DNA of 64,000 bases. Source: Kalaharituber pfeilii (lineage: Eukaryota > Ascomycota > Pezizomycetes > Pezizales > Pezizaceae). The DNA lies in the NCBI GenBank assembly GCA_015179045.1, contig WHUZ01000095.1, positions 157,565 to 221,564 of the forward strand. The letters run 5' to 3'. Under the pieces are notes generated by a model. That model ran no database searches, had not been told where the DNA came from, and was given only the letters and a program-made list of their open reading frames with translations. Made by a program: the position numbers and the translations under genes. Positions 11,508 through 21,441 of the stretch are shown here, in pieces; position 1 is the stretch's first letter; the number at the start of each line of letters is the position of its first letter.

Positions 11508-13567
11508 TCAATCAATCTTGATGCTCGCATAAATCCTCCTCACAAATAACCAGCTCGCGCACCAGCCAATGCTGCCGGTGAGCACAAAGGCCAGGAATCC
11601 AATCAGCCCGCTGTAGCCAAGATAGACCACATTCGAGCTCACGCCGCCCATCTTGAGGTTTGACATCCAGTAGAGCAACGCGTAGGCTGTCATATACAGG
11701 GCGGTCGAGCCGGCGGTGAGAAAGGCGCGCCAGTTCCAGTGGTAATTCTCGGAACAGAGGAGGAAGTAGATGAGGAGAACTGTGACGGCGGAGCAGGTCA
11801 TGATCTGTGGGAAATTTCAATGATTAGATGTTAGAACAAGTGTAAAGGAGGGGGATAGGAGGGGGAGCAAACGAACCATGATCCCATAACAAACAAACAA
11901 AAACCCAAACATGTAGTACACCTTATGAAACCAAATCGAGTTCATAATCAAATGCAACTCGACCATCAGCGCACCAAAGGGGAGCACGCCGCCCGCCAAA
12001 ATACTTGGCCACCGCCTCAGATACATCGCCTGCTGCGGGATCTGTCTTGGTATCTGGTTCGTGCGTACGGGGCCTCGAACGCAGGCGCCTTGAAGCCAAA
12101 GTACCCTCCAATGAAGGACAGCGGGACGGAGACAATAAACCAAATCGCGACGAGGGCCAACATTGTCCCGAACGGGACCGCTCCAGACGACTGCTCATAA
12201 ATGAGGAAAAAGTTGAGCAGGATGAAGCCAGAGAAGACGATGCCCGGGATGAAGAGCGGGGTGAGGACCAAATTGCGCTTCCACGAGTCCCCGTGGAAGG
12301 TCTTGTACATGCAGGCAGACACGTAGCCGCCGACGGAGCCTAGGAGGGTGTACATGATGACCATGACGGTGCCAATGCTACCGCGGTTTGAAGGGGAGAG
12401 AAATCCGAGGAGGGCGAATGCAATTGTCGTGCCAGTCATGAGGAAGAGCTGTGCCCCGGAGCCGAGGAAGATGGACAGGAGCATGGGGTTTTTCGGGGAG
12501 CGGAAGACGTCTCCGTGGACGAGCTTCCATCCAGAATCCTCCTGGACGTCTTCGGTGAGGTCAAGTTGGTTGTAGCGAGCAATGTCTTTGCGGAGCGCCC
12601 GGAGAAGGACCATGCCAACGCAGCCGGTGAGGAAAATGACGATGATGGTGCTGTTGATCAGGAAGTACCAGTGGATGTTAGTGTCGCGGACGTGGAGGTA
12701 CTTGTCCCAGCGGGTTGCCCACGGAGTGGAGGACGGGCGCCAGTAGACGCTGTAGGTGAAGATGGCGGTGGCGGACTCGCTGTAGCCATCGGGGGAGCCG
12801 GCGGACGTGTCTGCGCTATTGCCTTCAGAGAGGTATAGCGGGTTCTTGTCGTCGCTGCAGTCGCCTGTATAGGTCCCGTCTTCATTGAGGATAGCTTGGG
12901 AGTTGATGGAGCGCGGCTGGACTTCGACTCCAACGACTCGGTACCGGGTATCTTTTCCGTCGGCGCCGACACTCGAGATCCCGCCGCCCTTGAGGGAGTA
13001 GTAGTCGATGATGATGTCGTAGTGGTTGTGGAGCACCGGATATCGTCCTGATTTTGTCTCGTATAGCTTTCCCAACGGGAACCCGACACTGTATAGCTGG
13101 AACTTTGGGTCGTTCTTGTCGGTCCCCACGGTCGCTGCCGGCAGGCCATCAATGAGCCAATTGAAGTTGTAATTCTGGGCAATCCTGTGGTTCACGAATT
13201 GTGCGTCTACGTATGAGTACGTAGCGTTCGCACAAAGCACCTTGCACGTCTCATTCTGCGCCATGTGAATCTCGAATGCGGAAGTCTTGATGCGGTCGCC
13301 AAAGAGGATGGAGCCGAGGGACTCGTCGACATCTCTGGGGCCGCCGGCTGGCTGACAGAAGTGGAAGGGCCTGAAGTAGTAGTCGTAGGAGATGAGGGAG
13401 CGGAGGTGCTGGTCTTCCTTGGAGAGGGACGGAGTGAGGTGGTTCACGTTTAGGGGGACTTTTGCGCCGGAGGAGTAGTCGGTGGGGGCAACGCCGGGGA
13501 GGTAGAAGGCGGCGGTGGGGGAGGGGCAGGAGGCGAGGAGAGTGAGGAGGAGGAGGATGGGGAGCAT
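11508..13567 (-). CDS. TM9 superfamily (EMP70/nonaspanin) protein, frameshifted
   Basis: Nonaspanins are nine-helix Golgi/endosomal membrane proteins acting in protein sorting and adhesion. The start at 13567 gives the signal peptide MLPILLLLTLLASCPSPTAA followed by the conserved YLPGVAPTDY block. A more upstream frame start is possible but unneeded. The lumenal domain is followed by hydrophobic segments and the family blocks FIGGYFGFKAPAFEAP, VRTNQIPRQIPQQ and LFTAGST-like C-terminal helices, ending in RRIYASIKID (a KxD-type Golgi retention tail typical of the family). Coding runs 13567-11877, then an intron 11876-11805 (GT-AG, 72 nt), then 11804-11508, about 660 residues. Between EAP and VRTNQ the reading frame slips by one base at a four-G run (12069-12072 on +). 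One extra G/C would restore continuity, and there is no room for an intron. Either a sequence error or a disabling mutation explains it. Confidence 0.88.
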
Positions 13568-15090
13568 GCGGGAGATCGAGGGCGGTATGAGCCGGGTTGA
13601 GGAGGGTGTGCAAGGCTGTATTGATCCGCTATCAGCGTGGTCCCGGGCGTGCTGCCGCCTTCGGGCTGTGGCAGCCATCTGTGGGCGGCGGCGGTGGGGG
13701 AGGCGGGGGGGTGGGGGTAGAGGGGGGAGGCGGAGGGGGAGACCCTCTGTATATAGGAGGTCTTCTCTGCTTGAAGGAGGGGATCTGCTGGGGAATGCTC
13801 TTTCCTTGCGGGGGACGGCGGGGTACGCTGCTGCCGGACGGGGGTTTGTGGGCTTGTAATGAAGATGGGGGGAGGCAGCTTAGGGTGCGCGAGCGCTATG
13901 ATACTTCTCAATGGGGGCTGCATGCGGATTACTCAGCAAAGCTGGGCCGGGTGGGCGCACGGAGGAGAGACCGGCGCGGAAGCAAGTGTCGAGAAGCGGA
14001 TTCTTTCGCTGAGCACCCCGCTCCGCTCAGGGAATGCGCAGCTGACGAGCGTATACACGCACTGAGCACGCATGCTGTAGTCTAGTAGCGCATGAAAACG
14101 CGAGTGGCATTATCTAGATTCGTCCGAACTGTGCACTGTTGTCAGGCACCGGGTCTGCTAATGTCACCACATTGCCTCTCATACGCCACATCCCGTCCGC
14201 AAGCACAGTCACGTGAACAGGCGTCAGTCTTGGCGCGGTGCCTCTTGCTTAGACATGCTGTACTCGTATTCAAACCGAAAAGCTCTGTATCTCAGTTCGG
14301 ATAGAGCTTCTCACCGTTCCCAGAGCCCATCTGCTCATCTCTCGTGACTGTCCTGCACGGGGTGACTTTGCGGGTCTCTGACATGAGCTCCAGCGCAACG
14401 CGCTCTGGTGGTCTGGTGCGTATGGAGATTGAAGGAGGTGTGGAGAGGGGATGACGACGCGGGGGTGTTGTTGCGGTGGGGTGGGAAGTAAGATCAAGTT
14501 GCTTGCAATGAGGGCGGGCGGAGGAGGGCAGTCTCGAACCGGCGGAGGGGTCGTGACGGTGAAGGCGATTGAAAGTTGAGTTTGAGGTGTTCGTCGGGTT
14601 TGTCTTTTTTTTTTTTTTTTTTTTTTTTTTTCTTCTTATGAATGTTTGTGTGTGCGTTGAGCATTAGGTTGAGTTTTGTTCAGGTTTGTATTTTTGTATG
14701 TTTGGTAAATTTTGAAGAGCGTGCATACAGCATATACATCACTAGTGGTAATATATATCCGGCAACAATATGCCATCTCCCTTCCTCCAGCTGGTCCAAG
14801 GCTGTCACCAGCTCACACAAGATGAAATCGAGAACAATTATTAACATGAAATCGCCAAGTCCCCTCCCGTTCGCCGCTTAATAACCTCCCCTCCTCTGCT
14901 TAACCACCAAACCCAAATACTGGCACCGCAACCTTATCCCAATTCTTGTCCAATCCCCCTCTGTCTCTTCTCTGCTCCCTTCTTGAGCAGCGGTAATTCT
15001 TCTGTTTTCGAAAGATCGAAGAGATGCTATACATATATGTATCCCCTCCGTCACATACAATGTCCAATAAACAAAAGAGAAGCAAAACAA
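13568..15090. other. intergenic with poly-T tract
   Basis: GC-rich upstream region of the TM9 gene (13680-13760 is nearly pure G/T/A purine-rich sequence), followed by ordinary spacer. A 27-base T run lies at 14605-14631. The open frames here overlap on both strands, are G/C-skewed and show no family resemblance. No RNA gene was recognised. Confidence 0.4.
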
Positions 15091-15099
15091 AGAGGGGTA

Positions 15100-16250
15100 G
15101 TTGAGAAAGAAGTGTGCCTACCGCCAAACACCGCCCCCCCAGTTCCTCCCCAATCCCTCATAGCCACCTCATTCTCCTTATTCTTGACCAATTACGGCAG
15201 CGCCTCGAAATCCGCCGCCTCCACAGGCACGCCGGCACCAAGCTTATCTATCATCATCATCGGCAGATCTACACCCGAGAAACTCATGTGCAAAGACACC
15301 CCGAAATCCACACATGCGAGTTGTTTGGGATAGTCCTCTGCCTCCAGCCACACTGTCTCAATTGTGACGTACTATAGCTGCAACTGCACAATTTTGCCGA
15401 GCTGTATGAATTTAAGGTACCCCTACAGTGCTGATGTCGGAGTTGAGGGGCGGCCTTTCGGTCAGGGGCGCACATGGAGGAGAGGGATGGGAAGAATGAG
15501 AGACCCATGGAACGGTCGTACACAATGATGGCGTTGAGGAGGAGTTAGAAGCTTTCGTCAGGAGTCGAAGAGGTGGAAAAGATAAGTAGTTTGATTTGCC
15601 GGGGGGCGAGGGGCGGAGAAATGGTAGGAGGTCAAGCGTGATGACGGAGGAATGGAGGGGTTGGAAGTGGGAGGGGACCGGCCGTGGAGAGTGTGGATTG
15701 GAAGGTAAAGGGGGGATTTACGAGATTCCGTACTCTCGGCGGAAAACAAGTTTCATAGCTTCGGTGACGGAGAAGTTGACATCTCCGACCATCCTTCCAA
15801 ATACTCGTTTGTAGCTGTAGGAAAGTCGCAGTTAGTATTCTAAATAAGCTCAACCGTCTCCTCCGGTCAGTACAACTCACAGTTTTGCAAGCCGCACAGT
15901 CGGCGCCGAATTGCTCCCCATCTTCCGCCCAAATATCGTCCAGCCGAAATTATGCCAGTCCGCCACAACATTGATCCCTCTCAGTCTGCTGACAAACCAG
16001 GCTACCGTAAGGGTAGGCTACGGTAAGGGTAGGCTACGGTAAGGGTAGGCATGGCGGGAGGGTTCTGAACGAGGAGGTACGATACGGAAGGAGGTGGTTA
16101 GGAAGCCGGGGTGAATGATGATGGAGGCGGAGCGGATTCTGCAGTGGGGTCAGCACAGTGAATTGATGCGTATAAGGTCCACGGGAGCGGTAAAGAGCAC
16201 ACCATTGCAGCCTACAAGGCCGACTTTGCCGCCACTCCGAACTATGATAC
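15100..16250 (-). pseudogene. broken ALG1-like chitobiosyldiphosphodolichol mannosyltransferase
   Basis: ALG1 adds the first mannose to GlcNAc2-PP-dolichol at the ER. On the minus strand the conserved segments occur in the right order. The block around VVADWHNFGWTIFG (about 15975-15930) runs to a consensus intron (15880-15815: GTGAGT, ACTAAC, CTACAG). Then come FGRMVGDVNFSVTEAM (about 15800-15755), a degenerate LHGR-P block (about 15690), FSTSSTPDESF (about 15575-15550), and the strongly conserved WLEAEDYPKQLACVDFGVSL, SFSGVDLP and GAGVPVEAADFEALP-stop-LVKNKENE region (about 15350-15150). Reading it needs several frame changes and at least two in-frame stops. A 16-bp tandem repeat (16000-16050) interrupts the 5' part, beyond which only faint similarity remains. 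ALG1 is essential, so a working copy should exist elsewhere; this one is a relic, or a badly misassembled gene. Confidence 0.75.
16000..16050. repeat. 16-bp tandem repeat, 3 copies
   Basis: Three head-to-tail copies of GGCTACGGTAAGGGTA, the first with one mismatch (ACC for ACG), followed by a partial unit. The repeat sits exactly where the reading frame of the ALG1-like relic is lost on its 5' side. Confidence 0.9.
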
Positions 16251-16380
16251 AAGCACCGTCATCTCAGATGCACGCAAGCGATATGCAAGCTGGGCTTGCT
16301 TGCGCAAGAAATATGCGATGCAGTAGCGCCATGACAAGAGAGCACGACGGAGGGACTATGATGTTTCCAGCTGTGATTGT

Positions 16381-16465
16381 GGGGAAGGGAAGGGAAGGGA
16401 AGGGAAGGGAAGGGAAGGGAAGGGAAGAGAAGCGGAGGGAAGGGGAGGGAAGGGAGGGAAGGTGA
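16381..16465. repeat. (GGGAA)n microsatellite and purine tract
   Basis: About nine perfect GGGAA units followed by degenerate GGGAGGG/GGGAAGG sequence. The open frames across it on both strands are artefacts of the repeat. Confidence 0.9.
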
Positions 16466-17313
16466 ATGCACCGAAGCCTGCCCTGCCTGCCTGCCTAATC
16501 TGATGTGAGTACTTCGTTTGGGCCCCTCTTCCCCCCTCCTACCCCCCTCCCCCTTCCCCCCCCTTCCCCTCCTCGCCCCCCTTCCTCCCGCTTCCCCCCA
16601 GACTGCAGCGGGGGACGCCCCCCTGCCACTGCCAACTAATACATCAGCTATCTCTCAAGCTTTGCCTGTGCATATTCACCCGCGGTGTCCTTCTCGGATC
16701 GCCTACTATTTTTCCACTTTCAGCTTTCCTTTCTTCTCATCGACTTCTTCCCTCGGACTTGCATTGTGCTGTGTACCTTCCAACCTTGGCTCGTTACCAA
16801 AGGCTTTCAATCAGGGCACGGCGAGCTGTGTTAAGATAAATAGGATAATAGGGGTAGGTAGGGTACGGTACCTGCTTCCATCGAGCTGCAGCACGAATCA
16901 GGGACACGGCGGCCAAAGGTGAAAAAAAGAAAAAAGTAACGAAAAAAGAAAAGTCAAGGAATCCATAAGGGACCAAAAAAAAAAAAAAGAAAGAAAGGTA
17001 AAAGGGCATCGTGCCGGCTTGACAACACCAACTGAGCCATTTTGACAAGAGGCAAACTCGAAGGGAGTTGAAAGGACCATTCATCTATACTCTCTCTCAC
17101 TTCTATCTATCTGGTCTCAGGATTCCATCACAACGTTGCACCTCAAATCCTAATTCGCATTCACCAAAGAACAATTATCGGTAGCATGAAAAAGGCACTG
17201 GCGACATCTTAAGCTCGAACACTCCCCCACGTCAAGGTTTCCTCCCACCCAGGAGAATTGAAACTACACTGTTCACGGACTCTGCAACAGTGCGACGGTG
17301 GAGAAAAAACGTC
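16466..17313. other. upstream region of the zinc-transporter gene
   Basis: A pyrimidine-rich tract (16522-16600, mostly C and T) is followed by ordinary sequence with A-rich runs at about 16921-16990. Such CT-rich tracts are common just upstream of fungal transcription starts, so the promoter and leader of the downstream gene probably lie here. No TATA box or zinc-response element was identified with confidence. Confidence 0.4.
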
Positions 17314-20300
17314 ATGTACAGCAGCTACCCCCCGTCCTCGTCTGCTCATGCGGCGCATCCAATCGGGTCCTCCTCGACAGCCTACGCCCACATTCACGCG
17401 CGGTCCTCGTCTCGGTCGCCATCACATTCACAGAGCAGTAGCCACAGCCACTCCCATACCCCCGAAGGCTCACACTCTCACGGACACGACGACTGCGACA
17501 ATGCTCGTCACGTCCACGGACACTTTCACGACCATTCCTCCTCACCCCTAAACTCCACGCACGGTCATTCACATAACCACAGCCATAGTGCCTGCGCAGG
17601 CCACCATGGCCACTCGCACGACAATGGGAAGCCACCGCTGCCTTTGCCTTTATCATACACGTTTCCGCCGAGACGAAAGCCGAGCGCTGGATACGCACCT
17701 TCGATAGCAGAGTCTCCACATTCTCACTCGCATTCGCATTCAATCTCGTTACCCGCCTCGGATTCACATTCGCACTCTAATGGGCACACCCATTCTCATT
17801 CAAACTTGCGGCCGCATTCGCATTCACATTCTCACGATGATGATGCTATATTACATATTGGGCACAAGTACGTGCCTGTGAAGCAGCTCTATAGGTGTCA
17901 TTCAGCGATTGTTAACTTTGTCTACTTTAGGAAACCCCAAATAACATTATCCACCATCGCAAGCCCCATCTTCATTTCACTCACCTTCCTCCTGACGGAA
18001 TACTCCGCAAAACATCACCATGTCACACATTCTTCCCTTCCATCAGACGGCAGCCCCAGCGATGTACCAGCACAAACTGAAATCCCCCGCTCCTCCACCA
18101 CAAGCACCAACCTTCTTTCTGCATCGTCCCTCGTTGGCGGGATTCTCCTCGTCTCCAGTCTCTCCTCCCTGCTCAAGTACCTCCAACAGTGCCGCGACTC
18201 TAGCGGGAGTGGTGCCAATGGCACCACCAATGCACAATCCTCAAGCAAGTTCCTCCCCGCCAAGCACCGGAAACGCATCTCCTTAGCGAAGGCGGCCGAG
18301 CTTGCTTGCACTTTGTTCCTACCCTACTTTGCTGCATTGGAACTAGGCGGAATCAAGTGCGCGCTGTTTCTTCTTGCCGTGCTGGCAGGGGGGATATCAG
18401 GAGTAATGAGATTGAGTAATGGGTGGAGACGGCTGCTCAGCTCGCGGAGGGGAATCGCAGGGGTGCTGTGTGCGTGGATAGCGTGGGAGGCACTAACGGC
18501 AGCAGAAGGCGAATTACATGCGGTGATGTTATCATATATTGCGCTTATAGCTTCAACTTTATTCCTTCACTCACCTTTTGCGTTGGACACTCTGGCGGGA
18601 GCTGGAACAGGTAACCTCCGCAGTAATAGCAAGTTGGCAGCCTTGGCCGGCGGTTTGATGCTCATTCCGCCGATTTGCAAGTGGCTGTTTTTTGAGGCAT
18701 CTCTTGACCCGGATCCGAGAGGGCCGGTAATGGCGGAGAGTCCGTTTTTTTGGTGGTGGTTGGCAGGAATTGTGGGGGCTGGGCGGGGCTCACGTTTGTG
18801 AGGGTGAGGGGTGGCAATGGTGATGGTGAGGGTGGTATGATGGGAAACATCGGGTATGTCGCAGGCATGGTGGGCGGGATTGTGGGAGATTTGGTGGTGA
18901 AAATGGGGGAGCAGAGTGCTTGGGCATTCATGGATAAGGTTGTATTTGTGGGGGCTGTATTGGGAGGTGAGGGTCGGCTCTGAAAAGTGCAATAGGGTAC
19001 CTGCTAATAGTTATATATCTACAGGAGCTCATTACGATAACATCCAATCTCACAGCTATCACCACAGCGACCATGACCATAGTCATTCCCATTCCCACTC
19101 CCACGACTCTGCCCATAGGAACAAACCCCCTTCCCGCATCACACTTCTCCTTATCTCCCTTTCCCAACCCATCCCCTTACTCCATTCGATCCTTATCGAC
19201 CGCAACTCTCGCCGCATTTTCTACTTCATGCTCCTCAACTTTACCTTCATGATCATCCAGGCTGTTTACGGCATCCTCACCTCGTCCCTTGGGCTCCTAT
19301 CGGATAGTATCCACATGCTCTTTGACTGCCTCGCGCTTCTCCTCGGCTTGTTCGCGGCCATAATGAGCAAGTACCCACCCTCGGCACGGTTCCCATACGG
19401 CTTGGGAAGGATGGATACATTGGCGGGGTTCGCGAACGGGATATTTTTGATGCTGATTAGTGTCGAGATTGTGCTGGAAGCAATAGAGAGGTTAGTGGAG
19501 CCGGTGGAGATGAAGAGGATTGGGGAGTTATTGACGGTGTCGTTGATGGGGTTGACGGTAAATTTGGTGGGGATTTGGGCGTTTGATCATGCGCATCATC
19601 ACCCCGGGCATGGGCATTCTCACTCTCACTCACACTCGCATTCGCATTCTCACGACGAGGGAGAAGGTGGACATGGTCACTCAGAGAATATGCACGGGAT
19701 ATTCTTGCATATACTCGCCGACACGCTGGGCTCGGTCGCGGTGGTTATCAGTACGCTGCTCGTGCAGCACTTTAATTGGCCTGGCTTCGACCCCCTCGCG
19801 TCAGTGTTTATTGCAGTGATGATTTTCATCTCCGCTATTCCATTGGTGCTTAGTGCTGCGGGCGGGCTGCTGCTTACAGTCCCGTCGGGAACCGAGTACG
19901 CTCTCCGCGAGATCCTTGCCGGAGTCGGCGAGATCCGCGGTGTCGTGGGATGCTGCGTACCGCGCTTCTGGACTGACGTCGTCCAAGACGAAGGGGAGGC
20001 GGCGGAGAAAGATGGATGTGATAGTGATGCAGAAGGGAAGGAAGGGAAGCAGAAGATGAAGGTAGTGGGGGTGATTCATGTGCAGGTTGCGAAGGAGGTA
20101 GGGGATGTCGGGGAGGTGAGGGAGCGGGTGGAGAGGTATTTGAGGGAGGGTATGGGGCGGAACGGGATGTCTGTGGAGGTGGTGGTGCAGGTGGAAAGGG
20201 TGGGTGAAGGAGGAGGAGGGTGTTGGTGTGGGGGAGCCGGCAGGGAGCAGGTAGAAGAAAGGGCGACAGCGAATGGGAGTTTGGGTGGTGATGGTACGGG

Positions 20301-20406
20301 GGGAAAGGGAATCAATACGGAGGGGATGGGATTGGGACTTGGACTGGGATTAGGATTGGGGCTGTATGGTGCAGGGCAAGGGGTGGAGGAGGATAGGTCG
20401 AGGTGA
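17314..20406 (+). CDS. Msc2-like cation-diffusion (ZnT) zinc transporter
   Basis: Cation-diffusion-facilitator family; Msc2 supplies zinc to the ER/secretory pathway. The ATG at 17314 begins MYSSYPPSSSAHAA. Residues about 30-190 are an unusually long His/Ser-rich tail (HSHSHS tracts). A multi-helix N-terminal half follows, then a second His-rich stretch (HSYHHSDHDHSHSHSHS), then the core transporter domain with the metal-site signature SDSIHMLFDCLALLLGL, a His-rich cytosolic loop (19600-19660) and HILADTLGSVAVV. The C-terminus is acidic and ends in a GLGLGLGL repeat. Coding exons are 17314 to about 18790, the same gene continuing in another frame to 18966, an intron 18967-19024 (GTGAGG to CTACAG, 58 nt), and 19025-20406. 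The frame change near 18785-18790 lies at a GGGG run, and no plausible intron was found there. A one-base deletion is likely. Confidence 0.85.
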
Positions 20407-21346
20407 TGTGGGTGGTGGGGGCTGAAGTGAGCTACATTGATGTTATAGATGTTACCCGACCTCCGGGGGCCTCATGAAGGTTCAAAAATTTACTACTATG
20501 CACAATACAGTGCCTGATCATGAGTTAGATGTGGCGTTTTTTATTTTGTTTTATCAATCATTATCATCAAACTTATATATATGTAATGAACGTCTTGTCT
20601 TTAAACCTTCTTGAACCTTTATCCCCACTAAAGTCTCAAAGTAAAAAAAAAAAGAAAAAGAAAAGAAAAGAAAACTCTTCCCTGTGCCTGGAAAACTTCT
20701 CGCACAAGAAAGTCGTTTTATCGATTTCCTTGAATAAGATTGGTTTTACCCGGCCGGGAAGCGTATGAACTATCACTTCAATATCAAAAAAAAAAATAAA
20801 AATAAAAATAAAAATGAAAAAAATAATGATAGTAATCAAAAGCGGCCCCTATGATTATTTCCCCTCCTTTGTACACTCAAACTAGTCAGGCACAGCATGC
20901 AATCTACAACTTCTCTGAGGAAGTTTCACCTCCTCTTACAGTGTCTTGGGGCAAACATTGAGGGTAATGGTAACCAATCGCCGAATTTCAAACAGAGCGG
21001 GTATTCTGAATACACTATTGTCTTAAACTTTTTCTATTCAGCTAAGCTTTGTATGTACAGGTATATCCCTTTCTCACCATTGATCATATCCAATCCATGC
21101 AAGTGCATATATAATACAACCTGATCAGCCCGTATCCAAACCTTGCCAACACGCAAGCCCATTCAGTGGACCGTTACATCGTTCGAGTTCGCTTCGACAA
21201 GTCAATTTCGGTACTTTTACCTTCCCTCTTTAACCTCTCACACAAGAAAACAGTAACAAGTCAAAAAAGTCATACCATCGTTACACCCCGCCGACGGACC
21301 GATCATAAAGAAATCATATGTAGAAAAAAGGAATCTCCCCCCCCCC

Positions 21347-21388
<42 letters not shown>

Positions 21389-21441
21389 CAAATAAAACCC
21401 AAAGTAACCAGTAAAAAGCACAAATAACTCTGAGAAATCCC
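20407..21441. other. convergent intergenic region with C/A homopolymers
   Basis: Lies between the 3' ends of two convergent genes. It contains A-rich runs (20641-20672, 20787-20822), an 11-C run (21337-21347) followed by CA repeats, and a 30-A run (21356-21385). No gene was seen. Both transcripts presumably end here. Confidence 0.5.

Noticed and set aside
12060..12090. An intron to explain the TM9 frame change
   Set aside because: Conserved residues continue without a gap on both sides of one base, so there is no removed segment.
12150..13500. Open frames antisense and in other frames across the TM9 gene
   Set aside because: GC-rich shadow frames of a real gene; composition is Ser/Thr/Pro or Gly/Ala only.
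17290..17313. Upstream start for the zinc transporter
   Set aside because: The frame opens with GTG there; the first ATG is at 17314 and suits the protein.
18726..18768. A 43-nt intron (GTAATGG to TTGGCAG) to join the two zinc-transporter frames
   Set aside because: It is very short and the joined frame hits a stop soon after, so it does not reach the downstream exon.
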